Source: Zygnema cylindricum
Taxonomy: Eukaryota > Streptophyta > Zygnematophyceae > Zygnematales > Zygnemataceae
DNA length: 25,487 nt
Reading direction: 5' to 3'
Assembly: GCA_037447655.1 (NCBI GenBank)
Contig: JBBHKE010000146.1
Location: 64,001-89,487 of the forward strand
Below the pieces are notes generated by a model, which saw only the letters and a program-made list of their open reading frames with translations, was not told the origin of the DNA and did not search any database. Below are positions 17,984 to 25,487 of the stretch, piece after piece. Both the position numbers and the translations under genes were made by a program. Each line of letters opens with the position of its first letter. The first letter of the stretch is position 1.

Positions 17984-17996
17984 AAAATAAGGGGAG
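17984..17996 (+). other. Polypurine tract of element 2
   Basis: AAAATAAGGGGAG directly precedes the LTR at 17997 and is identical to the tract at 4961-4973. It is the expected plus-strand DNA primer site. Confidence 0.8.
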
Positions 17997-18171
17997 TGTT
18001 GAAATTTATGTATTTTCTAGGTCTGTATTGGAAAAATAAATAGAGTGTTGGAAAAAGGTAATTAATAGTTCACTTCTATATTTTAGTTAGAACGTATAGA
18101 GAGAGAAAGAGAGGACCAAAGGCAGGCCATGGCTGCTGTGTCATTTAGAAGGAGGCAAAATGAATTAGAAG

Positions 18172-18197
18172 GTATTTTACTTGTTTTAGTAAAATAC
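18172..18197. repeat. 10-bp inverted repeat beside the LTR4 tRNA-like unit
   Basis: GTATTTTACT (18172-18181) pairs perfectly with AGTAAAATAC (18188-18197) over a 6-nt loop, at the same place as the palindromes in the other LTRs. Confidence 0.85.
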
Positions 18198-18272
18198 TGC
18201 ATCTGGTCGGATTTGAACCGGGGTTTGCAGAATACTATGTAGACCTACGCCTTATCCATTAAGGCACTAACA
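18191..18272 (-). other. tRNA-like Pol III unit inside LTR4
   Basis: Minus strand: A-box-like TGCCTTAATGGATAAGGC (18266-18249), perfect B box GGTTCAAATCC (18219-18209), TTTT at 18194-18191. The D-arm pattern resembles tRNA-Arg genes. The acceptor arms do not pair, so it is not called as a tRNA gene. Confidence 0.6.
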
Positions 18273-18945
18273 AAACGATTCACGTGATATGTTTCACGCA
18301 TATCTATCTATTTATCTAAAGGACTAATTCGCAGCAGACTAATAAAAACGCGCATTAATCAATTCATGCATAGAAGCGAATCGAAGCCGTATAAATACAA
18401 CTAATCGGACGGCCACCATTACAGCCGCCACCCACAATAAGCTTTCGGCGGCCTTTGGGGATAGCCTCACGCAGTGCCACGTGGCGCCACATTATTTGAT
18501 ATCGGAGAAGATGGGAGGAGGAACCATGGCTCCCGATTTGGCAAATGTCACCTTGTAGACCATGTTGTACAATGGCCGTAAAATAAGTACATCGCTCATC
18601 GTACCTTCTTGTACTATATAGTGTTCCTATTGGACTAGGGTTTAGTTGTAGGTAGTCTTGAGTAGGCAGACCAAGACTTAGTGATATTTAGGTACCTCTC
18701 TCTAAAAGAGCTTGTAACTATAAAGGTCATCTTTGACCAGCCATAACTTAATGCTCGGGTGAGCAAATTCAGTGATTCATTTTGCTGCGCACTCATGGGA
18801 GTCCAAGCTACACAAGGGTGTAGTCGGTCTGAGTCTTTGCGTGCCAGGGTGGCACTTATTTAGTGGGAAAGTCAAAGTGGGGAATATTATCCAAAACACA
18901 TATTCAAGCTTTGCATTCTGTGGTGGAACTGAGCACACAGAAGGT

Positions 18946-19072
18946 CTTATAGAAGGTCTTCCCTTCACAGGGGTGAAGGTGTATTGGGGTTCTGATTGTC
19001 AAGGGATCATTCATTTGGGTTTATATCAACTTGGGGTCGGCACTATCTAGATTAGCTTCTTTTAGATCTGCG
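18946..19072. other. Intergenic, partial LTR-like duplication
   Basis: Contains GAAGGTCTTATAGAAGGTCTTC (short direct repeat of AAGGTCTT) and CTTCACAGGGGTGAAGGTG, which resembles the U5-side block of LTR2 (CTTCACAGGGGTGAAGTTG). It may be the end of LTR4 or a second LTR fragment. No gene seen. Confidence 0.4.
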
Positions 19073-19129
19073 ATTCTATGGGCAATGGAGCCCATAGAAT
19101 TTCAGATAGAACCATTTTTCTGGTTCTAT
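19073..19129. repeat. Two adjacent perfect hairpins
   Basis: ATTCTATGGGC / GCCCATAGAAT (19073-19083, 19090-19100; loop AATGGA) and ATAGAACCA / TGGTTCTAT (19106-19114, 19121-19129; loop TTTTTC), separated by five bases and followed by T6. Confidence 0.85.
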
Positions 19130-19130
19130 T

Positions 19131-19880
19131 TTTTGCAAACTCTCTTTCTATTAACGTTTTTTCCTCTTCTTTTTGTCTTTTCCTTCCTATTTCTGTCTTT
19201 TTCATCCTTTATTTTTGCCCACCACCTCCCAATCTCTCTCTCAAATACTCTTCCCACTAGGCATTCTTCACCGTCCCACCTTTCCCCTCCACCCCCAAAA
19301 CATACCTTCCCCCCATGTCCTCCTCTCCCCTGTCCTCCCCTCCCTTGTCCTCCCCCCCTTGTCTTCTCCCCCGCTCTCTCTTGCTTACAAAAAATGCCTA
19401 GCATGCATCTCTTTGCTCTCTCTCTCTCTCTTTCCCTCTCCTCCCTCTCTCTTAACATTCGACTCATTTCCTCCATCCCCCAACCCCCCTCGTACTCCCC
19501 CCTAGTTTTTCATTCCCTTTTCCATTTTGCATCTCTGCCCACCCCACACCATTCAACCCCCCTACCTACCCCCCCTCCCTTTCTCCCTCTCTCTCCCCTT
19601 CCATTCCCCCTTGTCTCTCCACTTATACCCTAAAAACTTCCACTTATCCCCTCCCCTCACCCTTTTTCCCCCCCCCCCAAGTCCTCAACGCATGCTCCCA
19701 GCTGGCCCATCCCCACGCATCCCTCCCTCCACCCCCCCCATTCCCCTCCCCCTCCCCTCCCCCTCCCCTTTCCCTCCCCCTCCTTACCTCTCCCCCCCCC
19801 CTCCCCGACAACCCCTCTCTTCAATCCTTTCATGCACCCCTCCCGCCAAGCCAAGCATCCCCGATAAAGTGAGCATGTGA
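19131..19880. repeat. Pyrimidine-rich low-complexity tract
   Basis: Some 750 bases of nearly pure C and T on the plus strand, with (CT)n and long C runs such as those at 19667-19678 and 19791-19800. Open frames here code only Pro/Ser/Leu-rich low-complexity peptides and are not called. The G-rich complement could form quadruplexes. Confidence 0.85.
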
Positions 19881-19962
19881 AGGCATCCACAACAGAACTG
19901 ACTTCCTAGGCCGAAAAAAATCAGTCGTGGAAACACGGCCGTATCTCTATCAGTTTTTACTA

Positions 19963-20179
19963 CAGCGTGTATCGCTTTTAGTGTTAATAATTTTTTGGTC
20001 ACTTAAAACATCTTTTCTCCGTACACACTTGTCGGATTTTCAATTTGAGATAGTCGTTTGGAAGCTAAGAATTGTAGCTTTCAATTGCTTCCGTCTGATC
20101 CACAAGCTGACAAGTGTGTACGGAAAAAAGATGTTTTAAGAGACTAAAAAAACATTAACACTAATAGCGATTCACGGTG
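19963..20179. mobile_element. 217-bp TIR element (MITE family T), copy 1
   Basis: Ends are CAGCGTGTATCGC (left) and GCGATTCACGGTG (right), near inverted repeats that extend inward through AGTGTTAA / TTAACACT and AAACATCTTTTCTCCGTACACA / TGTGTACGGAAAAAAGATGTTTT in pattern. TA flanks both ends (19961-19962, 20180-20181), fitting a Tc1/mariner-type or other TA-targeting family. No transposase. Confidence 0.8.
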
Positions 20180-20311
20180 TACATTACTATTAACGGTTTT
20201 TCTTTTTTGTGCACACTTAGTTTACTTATATATCCGACGATTGCGCTTTAACGTTATGTTTCTCACCCGATTTGCAGTCTCCAATTGAGAATCAGACCAG
20301 CGTGCCCCGAG

Positions 20312-20840
20312 TAGAGGTCGCAAAATCAAAAATTTCCGATACCCGAAACCGACATTTTTTTTTTTTTTTTTCAAAATCTGACCACCCGAAATCCGGCCGC
20401 GTAATGTCACGCTCCTAAATTGTTACCCGGTATAAACGGTAGGTGTTTACGAAAAGAAAAGTTAACCGAAACTTGATTTATCGCGAGTACCAGTACCCAC
20501 CCGTACTCTAATAAGTACAAAATTAGTGGAACATCACCCTTATACCTTCCACCATACCAAGAGTACAAAGTAAAATAATGTTGGATTGTATAGACAGTAC
20601 AGTACAAGAGTAGAATGTACCTACGACACCTTCATTTTTTTTCGTTTTTTGCTTACCTAGCTGTACCCTTATTTGTTTTTTTTTTTTGATTCAACTGGCC
20701 GAAATTGGCCGGCCCCCAAAGTTTGGCACCCAATCTGTTCCGAAATGGACGCGGTTGGCCGTGTACCAGTTGGAGTAAGGATCGTGTACAGATTCGGGTA
20801 AGGATCGGGTATGGATTCGGGTTCCCGATTGCCACCACTT
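20312..20840 (-). mobile_element. hAT-like non-autonomous element, copy 1
   Basis: The left end TAGAGGTCGCAAAATC is the reverse complement of the right end of the copy at 23473-24033, and the bodies match in inverted order (for example the ATACAATCCAACATTAT region at about 20577-20595 and GAGCGTGACAT near 20405). The right end is degraded (TTGCCACCACTT). Flanks GCCCCGAG and GCGCGGAG (6 of 8) fit an 8-bp duplication. No transposase. Confidence 0.65.
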
Positions 20841-20858
20841 GCGCGGAGAAACGATCGT

Positions 20859-20901
20859 TCAAGTGACGGAAAAAACAATAACACTAATAGCGGTTCACGA
20901 T
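20859..20901 (+). mobile_element. Right-end fragment of family T
   Basis: CAAGTGACGG...AACACTAATAGCGGTTCACGATG matches the right terminus of the 217-bp elements. No left half is evident. It may have been split by the hAT-like element to its left. Confidence 0.5.
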
Positions 20902-20914
20902 GAACCGCATTGTA

Positions 20915-21475
20915 CACCTCCAATCGCTATTAGCGTAGAATTTTCTTTAGCGTATAAGAATAATTACAATGGTGTACGCTTATTAAGAATTTGAAAATTT
21001 TGAAAAAAAACATACTTTCTAATTGTTTAATAATTCTAATTTGGGTCTTTGAAAAATTGAAATGTCGGTCGCAAACTTGCTTACACTAATATAGGTATTC
21101 GTACAAAATCTGACAAATCGTACACAAATCGTACGTTCACACAGTCGAAACGTGGTTGTTGGACGAATATGTGCGAACGTGATATTTGACAACCCGATTT
21201 CATCTCCTTTTTAGAGCGCATATTTTCATGCGTTCGTGGTTACTAAAACTCATTAATTATACTTTTTCACTTAAAAAGGTACAATTTTGTACGGTCTGAC
21301 ACTAACCGTACACCACACTATTTAAACGACTACATATTTTCATTTTGTACGGTACTTGGAAAATAACCTTAAATGGCGTACAGAAAAAAAATGGAATTAA
21401 CTACACTAATGGAGAATAAAAAAAAGAAAAGCGGGCCGGAATTAGCGAACACTAATCTAATAGCCACTGACGGTG
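20915..21475. mobile_element. 561-bp TIR element related to family T
   Basis: Left end CACCTCCAATCGCTATTAGCG and right end reverse complement CACCGTCAGTGGCTATTAG share the family T terminus, with TA on both sides (20913-20914, 21476-21477). The interior is AT-rich and has no coding frame. Ends are imperfect, so the limits are probable. Confidence 0.55.
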
Positions 21476-21749
21476 TAGTGCATCAAATTATTTTTGTTGA
21501 TTCCTAATAATACGATACATACATAGTTGTTCAAATCGTATTTCACGCACGATTGAGAAGCGTGAATTATCTATAATTAATGCATTGAACTATTTGAAAA
21601 AATCGTTAAGATCTTTAATGAATTTACATTTGTATTATTCTGTACATGTAAAAAAAATGTATTTTACATGTATCGCAGTTTGTAAGTTTCTCGTTAAGTG
21701 AGCGCTAAACAGTTTTACATTGAATTTGATAATCGCTGAGAATTTTTTT

Positions 21750-22618
21750 GTTGCGTGCAGGTAGTTGTCAAAAATTGTACATTTTAAATACAGTTTAGTA
21801 CAAGTTACGTACCTTTGAGTTCAGATTTGACGGTCAATCCTTTAAACAACTTTGAGTGGCGAAATACTGTAACGACAGTTAAAAAAGTGTTGCGCTTGAG
21901 AACGTCAAACCTCATAAAAATAAAAAACAACCCACACTGCCGGCCAAGGTATATTGTAGAACACGTGCGGCAACCACATGTAAATAAAATGGCTGCGCGA
22001 AGGTACTTTCCCACTTTCGTGAGCTCCAGTATGAGAGCACATGCTGAGTTACTGACATTTAACTTAGCCGCAAAAATGGAATATAATCGCAAACCGTTAC
22101 GTTGAACTTAGACACAAATTAAAGGATGACGTCATATGTATTAATAAACTTGCACGAAACGAAATAAACTTCGTACAAGATAAAAAAGCGTAACGACGTA
22201 GAAATTTCGTGCGAGTTAATTTATACACATGACGTTGTCATTTAATTTGTGTCTAAGCTCAACATAACGGTTTGCGATTATATTCCATTTTTGTGGCTAA
22301 GTTAAATGTCAGTAACTCAGTATGTGCTCTCACACAAGAGCTCACGTGAAGTGAGAAACTACAACCTACGCGCAACCATTTTATTTACATGTGGTTGCCG
22401 CAATTTGGTTACGGTTATCCTTGGCTGGCGGTGTGGATTGTTGTTTTTGTTATGACGGTCGACGTTTGCAAGCGCGACACTGATTTAACCGTTGTTAAAA
22501 TATTTCGCCTGTCAAAGTTGTTGACGGATTAACCGTCAAATCTGAACTCAAAGGTACGTAACTTGTACTAAACTGTGCTTCAAATGTACAATTTTTGACA
22601 ACTACTTGCGCGCAGCAA
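21750..22618. mobile_element. 869-bp fold-back element with about 410-bp arms
   Basis: The left arm (21750 to about 22160) and right arm (about 22204-22618) are inverted copies: GTAGTTGTCAAAAATTGTAC against GTACAATTTTTGACAACTAC, GAGTTCAGATTTGACGGT against ACCGTCAAATCTGAACTC, and so on to GCACGAAA / TTTCGTGC at the centre. A spacer of about 45 bp separates them. No transposase frame is seen; mirrored frames in the two arms are a by-product. The target duplication is unclear. Long TIRs suggest a Mutator-like or fold-back non-autonomous element. Confidence 0.85.
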
Positions 22619-22818
22619 AAGTTGTCTATTTGATCAGCAATTCCCTTATACATATTGAAATAGATATCAAACTTCATGCGCGTATCGAAACTTTTTCTTC
22701 GATTGGTTAAAAACAAATGTTAGATAAGCCACTGCGGAAAGACGTAGGTTCAGGTTCAATTTAAAGTCAACGCAATTTTTTTGTAAGAGTTTGTCTATTA
22801 GAGACTTTTTGACAGGCA
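22619..22818. other. No feature seen
   Basis: AT-rich spacer between the fold-back element and a tandem repeat. No coding frame or recognised repeat. Confidence 0.5.
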
Positions 22819-23000
22819 CCCATAGCCTTCTCTCTCTATTTCTTAGGGAGCATATGACTTCAAAAAAACAAAGTACAGACCATTTCACTATTTACTACCA
22901 TGGTATTCTCTCTCTATTTCTCAAGGAGCATAGGAGTTCAAAAAAGCAAAGTACAGACCATTTTACTCAAAGTACATACCATTTTACTCTCTACTTCTAT
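22819..23000 (+). repeat. Imperfect 78-bp tandem repeat
   Basis: CTCTCTCTATTTCT begins units at 22830 and 22908; both continue GGAGCATA, GTTCAAAAAA or CTTCAAAAAA, CAAAGTACAGACCATTT and then ACC/TTTAC. A further partial unit (AAAGTACATACCATTTTACT) follows. Confidence 0.8.
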
Positions 23001-23180
23001 GGCATTAGCAAATGCGACTTCCTTTAAGTTTGGTATCCATGGTGGCGTCTTGAAAAGAAAATTAAGAAGACGTTCGTACAAATTTCAATTTAGCGCGCGC
23101 AAATAGTGTGACACCGTAACGTCTTTATTCGAAAATGTCCATACATTTTCGATAAAATTCTGTACATATTTCGTCAAAAT

Positions 23181-23333
23181 TTCTGTTAAGTTTACCGAAC
23201 ACAAAGTACTAATAAGTGCGACGTATTTTTCATGGAATTTCGTATAGTTTCCGTAAAATATCGTTCATTTCCCTTTAAATACCATACTTTTCCCATAAAT
23301 TGTCTGTTCAATTTACCGGACAGAAAGTACTCT
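23181..23333 (+). repeat. Direct repeat about 125 bp apart
   Basis: CTGTTAAGTTTACCGAACACAAAGTACT at about 23181 recurs, with a few changes, as CTGTTCAATTTACCGGACAG and AAAGTACT at about 23305. The rest of 23001-23472 shows no gene. Confidence 0.65.
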
Positions 23334-23472
23334 GCGTTTTTTTGCTATTTTTTCAGAAGTCAAGAATTATACGTAGAAATCGGGAAAAATGAAAAAAGCG
23401 CACGATTTAAATAATAGCGGGTACATATCATATATCGTATTGTCACATGATTAAATATACATTGGTATGTTG

Positions 23473-24033
23473 CAGAGGTCGCAACGGTCAACCATAGCCG
23501 TGACCGAGCGTTAACCGACTGCTCGCGACGGATCCGGAACGGTTTCGGTTGCCAAATTTTGGGGCCTGGCGGTTGCGATCGGTTGATTCACTAGATAAAA
23601 AAAATGGTCGGTTACGATCGGTTAACCAAAAAACCAAAAATATGAAAATTTTGTACTATCCATACAATCCAACATTATTGTACCTCGTACTCTTTGGTAT
23701 CGTGGAAGTATGTGACATCATGATTAGCGTCGCAAATTTGACACGGTAGTAAACACTATTCATTTCGCAAATCTTAGGGAACGCGACAAATCGTAATTAT
23801 TGGCTTATTCATACGTCGTACATTAATTAATTTTGTACTTTTTCGGTTATGGGCGGGCACGGTTAGTCGCGAGAAATCGAGTTTCGGTTAACTTTTATTT
23901 TCGTAAACGCTGGTCTGTTAACGGCTATCAATTTTGGAGCGTGACATAACCCGGTCGGGAGTCGGTTACTTAGATTTTGAAAAAAAAAACGGTCCGTTTC
24001 GGTTATGTAAAATTTTGACTTTTGCGACCTCTG
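23473..24033 (+). mobile_element. hAT-like non-autonomous element, copy 2
   Basis: Terminal inverted repeats CAGAGGTCGCAA (23473) and TTGCGACCTCTG (to 24033) are flanked by GTATGTTG (23465-23472) and CTATGTTG (24034-24041), an 8-bp duplication with one mismatch, as expected for hAT. The element is 561 bp with no transposase frame. It is the inverted relative of 20312-20840. Confidence 0.8.
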
Positions 24034-24041
24034 CTATGTTG

Positions 24042-24361
24042 TACTCTGTACGGCATGCGGTACAAGTTACGATACGCGATACGGCCGATACGCGCTACAG
24101 CGAAATTGTCGCTCATTCCTGCGGCAACCATGCGAAGACTTTTTTTATGGCCATGCCTTCGGCCATTCTTGTGGCTTTTCTCGCACGTCACCATACGTCA
24201 CGCCACGTTCTTCACACGACGTCACGTCATTCTTCAGTCATTCGTTTCGCTTCACTTCACCTCCCATCTCTTCACGTGATGTGACATGATGTGACGTCTC
24301 TTCTTCACTTCTTCGGTTCACGTCACGTCACGTCAAGTCCCGTCCCGACTTTACAATACAG
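24042..24361. other. CACGTCA-rich degenerate repeat region
   Basis: Short variants of CACGTCAC / GTGACGT recur between 24183 and 24340, after GATACG variants at 24070-24100. The open frames over this stretch follow the simple repeat and are not called as genes. Confidence 0.5.
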
Positions 24362-24363
24362 TA

Positions 24364-24580
24364 CATAGTGAATCGCTATTAGTGTTAATGTTTTTTACGC
24401 CACTTCAAACATCTTTTCTCCGTACACATTTGCCGGATTGTGGATCTGACGGTTGCGATTGAAAGGTAACATTCACAGCTTCTTATAGGCGGTTTCATAT
24501 TGAAAATCGGACAGATTTGTAAGGAGAAAAGATGTTTTAAGTGGCGTAAAAATTATTAACCCTAATAGCGATTCACGGTG
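24364..24580. mobile_element. 217-bp TIR element (MITE family T), copy 2
   Basis: Ends CATAGTGAATCGC and GCGATTCACGGTG, TA on both sides (24362-24363, 24581-24582), and the same length as the copy at 19963. The subterminal GTGTTAATGTTTTTTACGCC and CATCTTTTCTCCGTACAC match that copy; the centres are more diverged. Confidence 0.85.
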
Positions 24581-24609
24581 TACTGTACTTTTTCGCTTCA
24601 CCTCGCGTC

Positions 24610-25180
24610 ACTGGGAGATATATGGGGAGAGAGGGGAGGGGGGAAATAAGGCCAACGGTAAAAAATATTGCAATATGTTTGCGATGAGAATTTCATCCTT
24701 TTTGAAAGGGTTTAGAGGGGGGAGGGGGGGGAGCCGGGGGAGGGGGCAGAGGGGGGTCGAGGGATTTAGTGGGGTGGGGTCAGAGGAATTCGAAGGAAAG
24801 GGCTTTTTCCCGGGAGGTGGTGGTGGGGAGAAATTTCCCCCCCCCCTTCCCACCTAAGACATAGGGGGATTTGGTGACAGACCACAGGGGAGGGAGAAAG
24901 AAAGGGAGGGAGTTATGGGAAGGGAGGAAGGGAAGGAAGGAAAGGGGTGGGGTGTTTGACTACAATGGAAGTGCAATTCTTTAGTATTTATAAGGAGAGG
25001 GGACGGGGCTTAGGGGGTGGGTGTTAAAGCATGGGGCAACTTGTTGATAGTTCATTTTTGGTTTGTATGAGGTTTCGTTGAGTGAGAAAAGGGGACCTTG
25101 TTTGTCAACAAGTGGAAAGTGGGTGATGAAGAGGGGAAGAATGGGGGGAGGGAAGATAGAATAAATGAATTCTGTTGTAA
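24610..25180. repeat. Purine-rich, G-run tract
   Basis: Long G and A runs on the plus strand, densest at 24715-24780 with many runs of four or more G. No gene. It is similar in composition to the complement of the 19131-19880 tract, but I found no base-by-base match. Confidence 0.8.
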
Positions 25181-25232
25181 CCTATACGGGTGGGAGGTTC
25201 AGCAACTTATACGGGTGGGAGGTGCAGAAATC
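25180..25232 (+). repeat. Short tandem duplication
   Basis: CTATACGGGTGGGAGGTTCAGCAA (about 25183) is followed by TTATACGGGTGGGAGGTGCAGAAA (about 25207). The rest of the window to 25487 shows no gene and ends in purine-rich sequence. Confidence 0.75.
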
Positions 25233-25487
25233 TAGCCTATTATGCATTCGAGGGGAGCATTGCGCCGGAGATTGGGAACCTCACAAAATTGACATTTCTG
25301 TGAGTAAACTGTGAGGGAGGATGCATCTTCTTCGCAAAAAATAAACATAAGAAAATGGGTACATGCACGGCAATATTAAACAAAAAAAACAGATTTTTTG
25401 TTTCTATTTTTTTGTTGCGGAAGTAGAGTAAGAAACTTTAAACTGGAATTCGGAAAGGGAGCGGGAGAGGGAAAGAGAAATCAGGGA

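Larger units (their letters stand above)
17997..18945 (+). mobile_element. LTR4: 3' LTR of element 2, different subfamily
   Basis: It starts TGTTGAAATTTATG after the purine tract. Shared blocks with the other LTRs include TATTTTCTAGGTCTG, CAGGCCATGGCTG, the tRNA-like unit, CTCTCTAAAAGAG, GGTCATCTTTGACC and GAGCAAATTCAGTGATTC. A perfect GCCACGTGGC palindrome (G-box) is at 18475-18484, and CTATATAG near 18615 is a possible TATA. By start and body it is nearer LTR1 than LTR3. The right end is unclear: homology to LTR1 fades near GAGCACACAG (18931-18940), and LTR-like sequence (CCCTTCACAGGGGTGAAGG) recurs to about 19050. Confidence 0.7.

Noticed and set aside
18191-18272. A genuine minus-strand tRNA-Arg gene
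   Set aside because: The A and B boxes are good, but I cannot pair an acceptor stem and the anticodon arm is poor. It also lies at the same place as tRNA-like units in other LTRs.
19031-19880. Long Pro/Ser/Leu-rich frames, up to 200 codons
   Set aside because: They follow from the C/T-rich low-complexity tract, which gives stop-free frames by composition.
21805-22105. Transposase-like frames of about 95 codons in the fold-back arms
   Set aside because: They appear as mirrored frames on both strands of the inverted repeat and show no catalytic motif.
20312-24033. One giant 3.7-kb fold-back element
   Set aside because: Each arm has its own terminal repeats and its own 8-bp flanks, so two separate hAT-like insertions explain it better.
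24003-24284. Frames of 63-116 codons over the CACGTCA-rich stretch
   Set aside because: Both strands and several frames are open at once through a simple degenerate repeat, and they overlap the hAT-like terminus.

Overview
The window shows no recognisable host gene. It is a densely nested patch of transposable elements, most likely from a land plant with a repeat-rich genome. Three things point to a plant: Ty1/copia elements dominate; their primer-binding site matches what I recall of the plant form of initiator tRNA-Met exactly over 15 nt; and several stops in the decayed pol are CAG-to-TAG changes, as expected from deamination at CHG-methylated sites. The species cannot be fixed from this sequence.

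Layout. 1-1277: 5' end of a minus-strand copia element M (open gag start, primer-binding site, LTR), inserted into the gag of plus-strand copia element 1. 1278-4973: element 1, with gag C-terminus, protease, integrase, reverse transcriptase and RNase H all recognisable but broken by stops and frameshifts. 4974-8841: two inverted 1058-bp LTRs flanking 1.75 kb of an older element, A1; exchanged junctions show this block was inverted by recombination between the LTRs. 8842-14966: the rest of A1, a probable shared A-type LTR (to 11660), then a second copy A2 with a gag-like ORF. A is a large copia-like element with no visible pol. A2 preserves the empty sites of two insertions into A1. 14967-about 18945: element 2, an apparent chimera with LTRs of two different subfamilies, a gag, and a collapsed pol remnant kept as one open frame. 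About 19070-25487: hairpins, a pyrimidine-rich tract, small TIR transposons (TA-flanked MITEs, hAT-like elements with 8-bp duplications), an 869-bp fold-back element and a purine-rich tract.

Most interesting signal: all five LTRs of the M/1/2 superfamily carry an antisense tRNA-like unit (A box, B box, T4 run) about 200-290 bp from the LTR start. Each abuts an inverted repeat whose sequence differs between subfamilies while its position is kept. This looks like an embedded Pol III unit that would make a short antisense RNA. A second feature is that the putative gag ATG lies inside the primer-binding site, opposite the CAU anticodon of the initiator tRNA.
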